Shown here: piece by piece, positions 63,431 to 64,000 of the stretch
Position numbering within the stretch: position 1 is the first letter of the stretch
How the letters are laid out: each line of letters starts with the position of its first letter
NCBI RefSeq assembly: GCF_016916835.1
Contig: NZ_JAFFIX010000005.1
Coordinates: 62,001-126,000 of the forward strand
DNA length: 64,000 bases
DNA from: Actinacidiphila bryophytorum
GTDB lineage: Bacteria > Actinomycetota > Actinomycetes > Streptomycetales > Streptomycetaceae
Reading direction: 5' to 3'
Notes under the pieces: model-generated
Database searches by the model: none
The model's input: only the letters and a program-made list of their open reading frames with translations
Told to the model about the DNA's origin: nothing
Made by a program: the position numbers and the translations under genes

Positions 63431-64000
63431 GTGGAGGAGATCCGCACCGAGGACGAGCTGAGGGACGTGCTGGGGGTGCCCACCCCCCGCGATGCCGGGA
63501 AGGTCCGCAAGGCGCTGGACGAACTGGACCGGGCGTGGCTGGCAGCCGCACCGTTCCTGCTCGTGGCGACCTCGGGCAGGGACGGTTCGTGCGACGTCTC
63601 GCCGAAGGGCGACCCGGCCGGGTTCACGCTGGTGCTGGACGAGCGGACGATCGCGGTGCCGGAGCGCCCGGGGAACCGCAGGGCGGACGGCTTCCGCAAC
63701 ATCCTGGCGAACCCGCACGTCGGCCTGATCTTCCTGGTCCCGGGCCGCGGCGACACGCTGCGGATCAACGGCCGGGCCAGGCTGGTCAAGGACGCGGACT
63801 TCTTCGACCGGATGACGGTGAAGGGCCACCGCCCGCCGCTGGCGCTGCTGGTGGACATCGACGAGGTCTTCTACCACTGCCCGAAGGCGCTGATGCGCAG
63901 CGCGCTGTGGAAGCCGGAGGGCTGGGCGCCGGACGCGGCCCCTTCGCAGGCGCGGATCGCGAAGGCGGGGCACCGCAAGGACCAGGACCTGGCGGAGCTG
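63431..64000 (+). CDS. FMN-dependent PPOX-fold flavoprotein (MSMEG_1061-like), 3' end missing
   Basis: GTG 63431 opens a frame of 190 codons to the right edge. A promoter-like TACCGTAGGG lies ~25 bases upstream and no strong ribosome site is visible, so it may be a short-leader message. FLLVATSGRDGSCDVSPKGDPAGF, cited near residue 42, and DGFRNILANPHVGLIFLVPG and LRINGRARLV are the pyridoxamine-phosphate-oxidase split-barrel blocks. DELRDVLGVPTPRDAGKVRKAL (excerpt) at the start is typical of the MSMEG_1061 group. It likely binds FMN or F420; substrate unknown. Only a short C-terminal part is cut off. Confidence 0.82.
   Translation, partial: MEEIRTEDELRDVLGVPTPRDAGKVRKALDELDRAWLAAAPFLLVATSGRDGSCDVSPKGDPAGFTLVLDERTIAVPERPGNRRADGFRNILANPHVGLIFLVPGRGDTLRINGRARLVKDADFFDRMTVKGHRPPLALLVDIDEVFYHCPKALMRSALWKPEGWAPDAAPSQARIAKAGHRKDQDLAEL

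Overview
The window is very GC-rich DNA with strong third-codon G/C bias, GTG starts, 4-nt stop/start overlaps and actinomycete gene families (Asp23/Gls24 cluster, SigE-type ECF sigma factor, LAETG-anchored surface protein, PiT transporter next to a cobalamin operon). It comes from a Streptomyces or close relative in the Streptomycetaceae. The order pit - small membrane protein - B12 riboswitch - cob operon - LAETG protein matches what I know of the S. coelicolor SCO1845-SCO1860 region. No tRNA, rRNA, CRISPR array, prophage or intact transposase was seen.

Layout. 0-5 kb: the 5' end of a secreted RHS-type giant protein, running off the left edge, faces a 1311-aa secreted protein with DNRLRE-like, FG-GAP-like and LamG domains. 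5-9 kb: an envelope-stress operon (two Asp23/Gls24 proteins, a DUF2273-like protein, a DUF6286 protein and an AmaP-like anchor), a divergent unknown gene, and a 180-bp MITE-like element whose right end supplies the stop codon of an enoyl-CoA hydratase. 9-17 kb: small HTH protein, ABC-F ATPase, a large unknown protein with a paralogue at 59.5-61 kb, alpha/beta hydrolase, class II aldolase and a FAD amine-oxidase-like enzyme.

17-37 kb: a phosphate transporter behind a PHO-box-like sequence, then a cobalamin riboswitch and one tightly coupled run of 13 corrinoid genes (cobD, cobQ, cobN, chelatase ChlI/D, cobO, cobB, cobI, cobM, cobL, cbiG-cobJ fusion, cobH, cbiX, cobC-like). A 24-codon reading frame with its own ribosome site lies between the riboswitch and cobD. 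Dispersed repeat sequence has entered this operon at four places, three of them inside open reading frames without breaking them.

37-46 kb: a Ser/Thr kinase fused through one membrane helix to a family-5 peptide-type solute-binding domain, an LAETG surface protein with STSG repeats, an amidohydrolase, a GlxA-type regulator facing a DHA2 transporter, and a lipoprotein. 46-55 kb: a uronate oxidation set in two blocks (alpha-ketoglutarate semialdehyde dehydrogenase with an IclR regulator; a KDG dehydratase plus an unknown TIM-barrel-like protein facing uronate dehydrogenase). Both promoter regions share a motif. Between the blocks are a methyltransferase and an ECF sigma factor coupled to a membrane protein that is probably its anti-sigma.

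55-64 kb: alpha/beta hydrolase, double TerD-domain protein, secreted HNH nuclease, PhoX phosphatase behind a PHO-box-like site, the second copy of the paralogue pair, a membrane protein with two C-terminal helices, three copies of a 166-187-bp hairpin repeat, and the start of a PPOX-fold flavoprotein. The best leads for new biology are the receptor-like kinase-SBP fusion, the unknown TIM-barrel gene in the uronate locus, the leader frame after the B12 riboswitch, and the repeat families.
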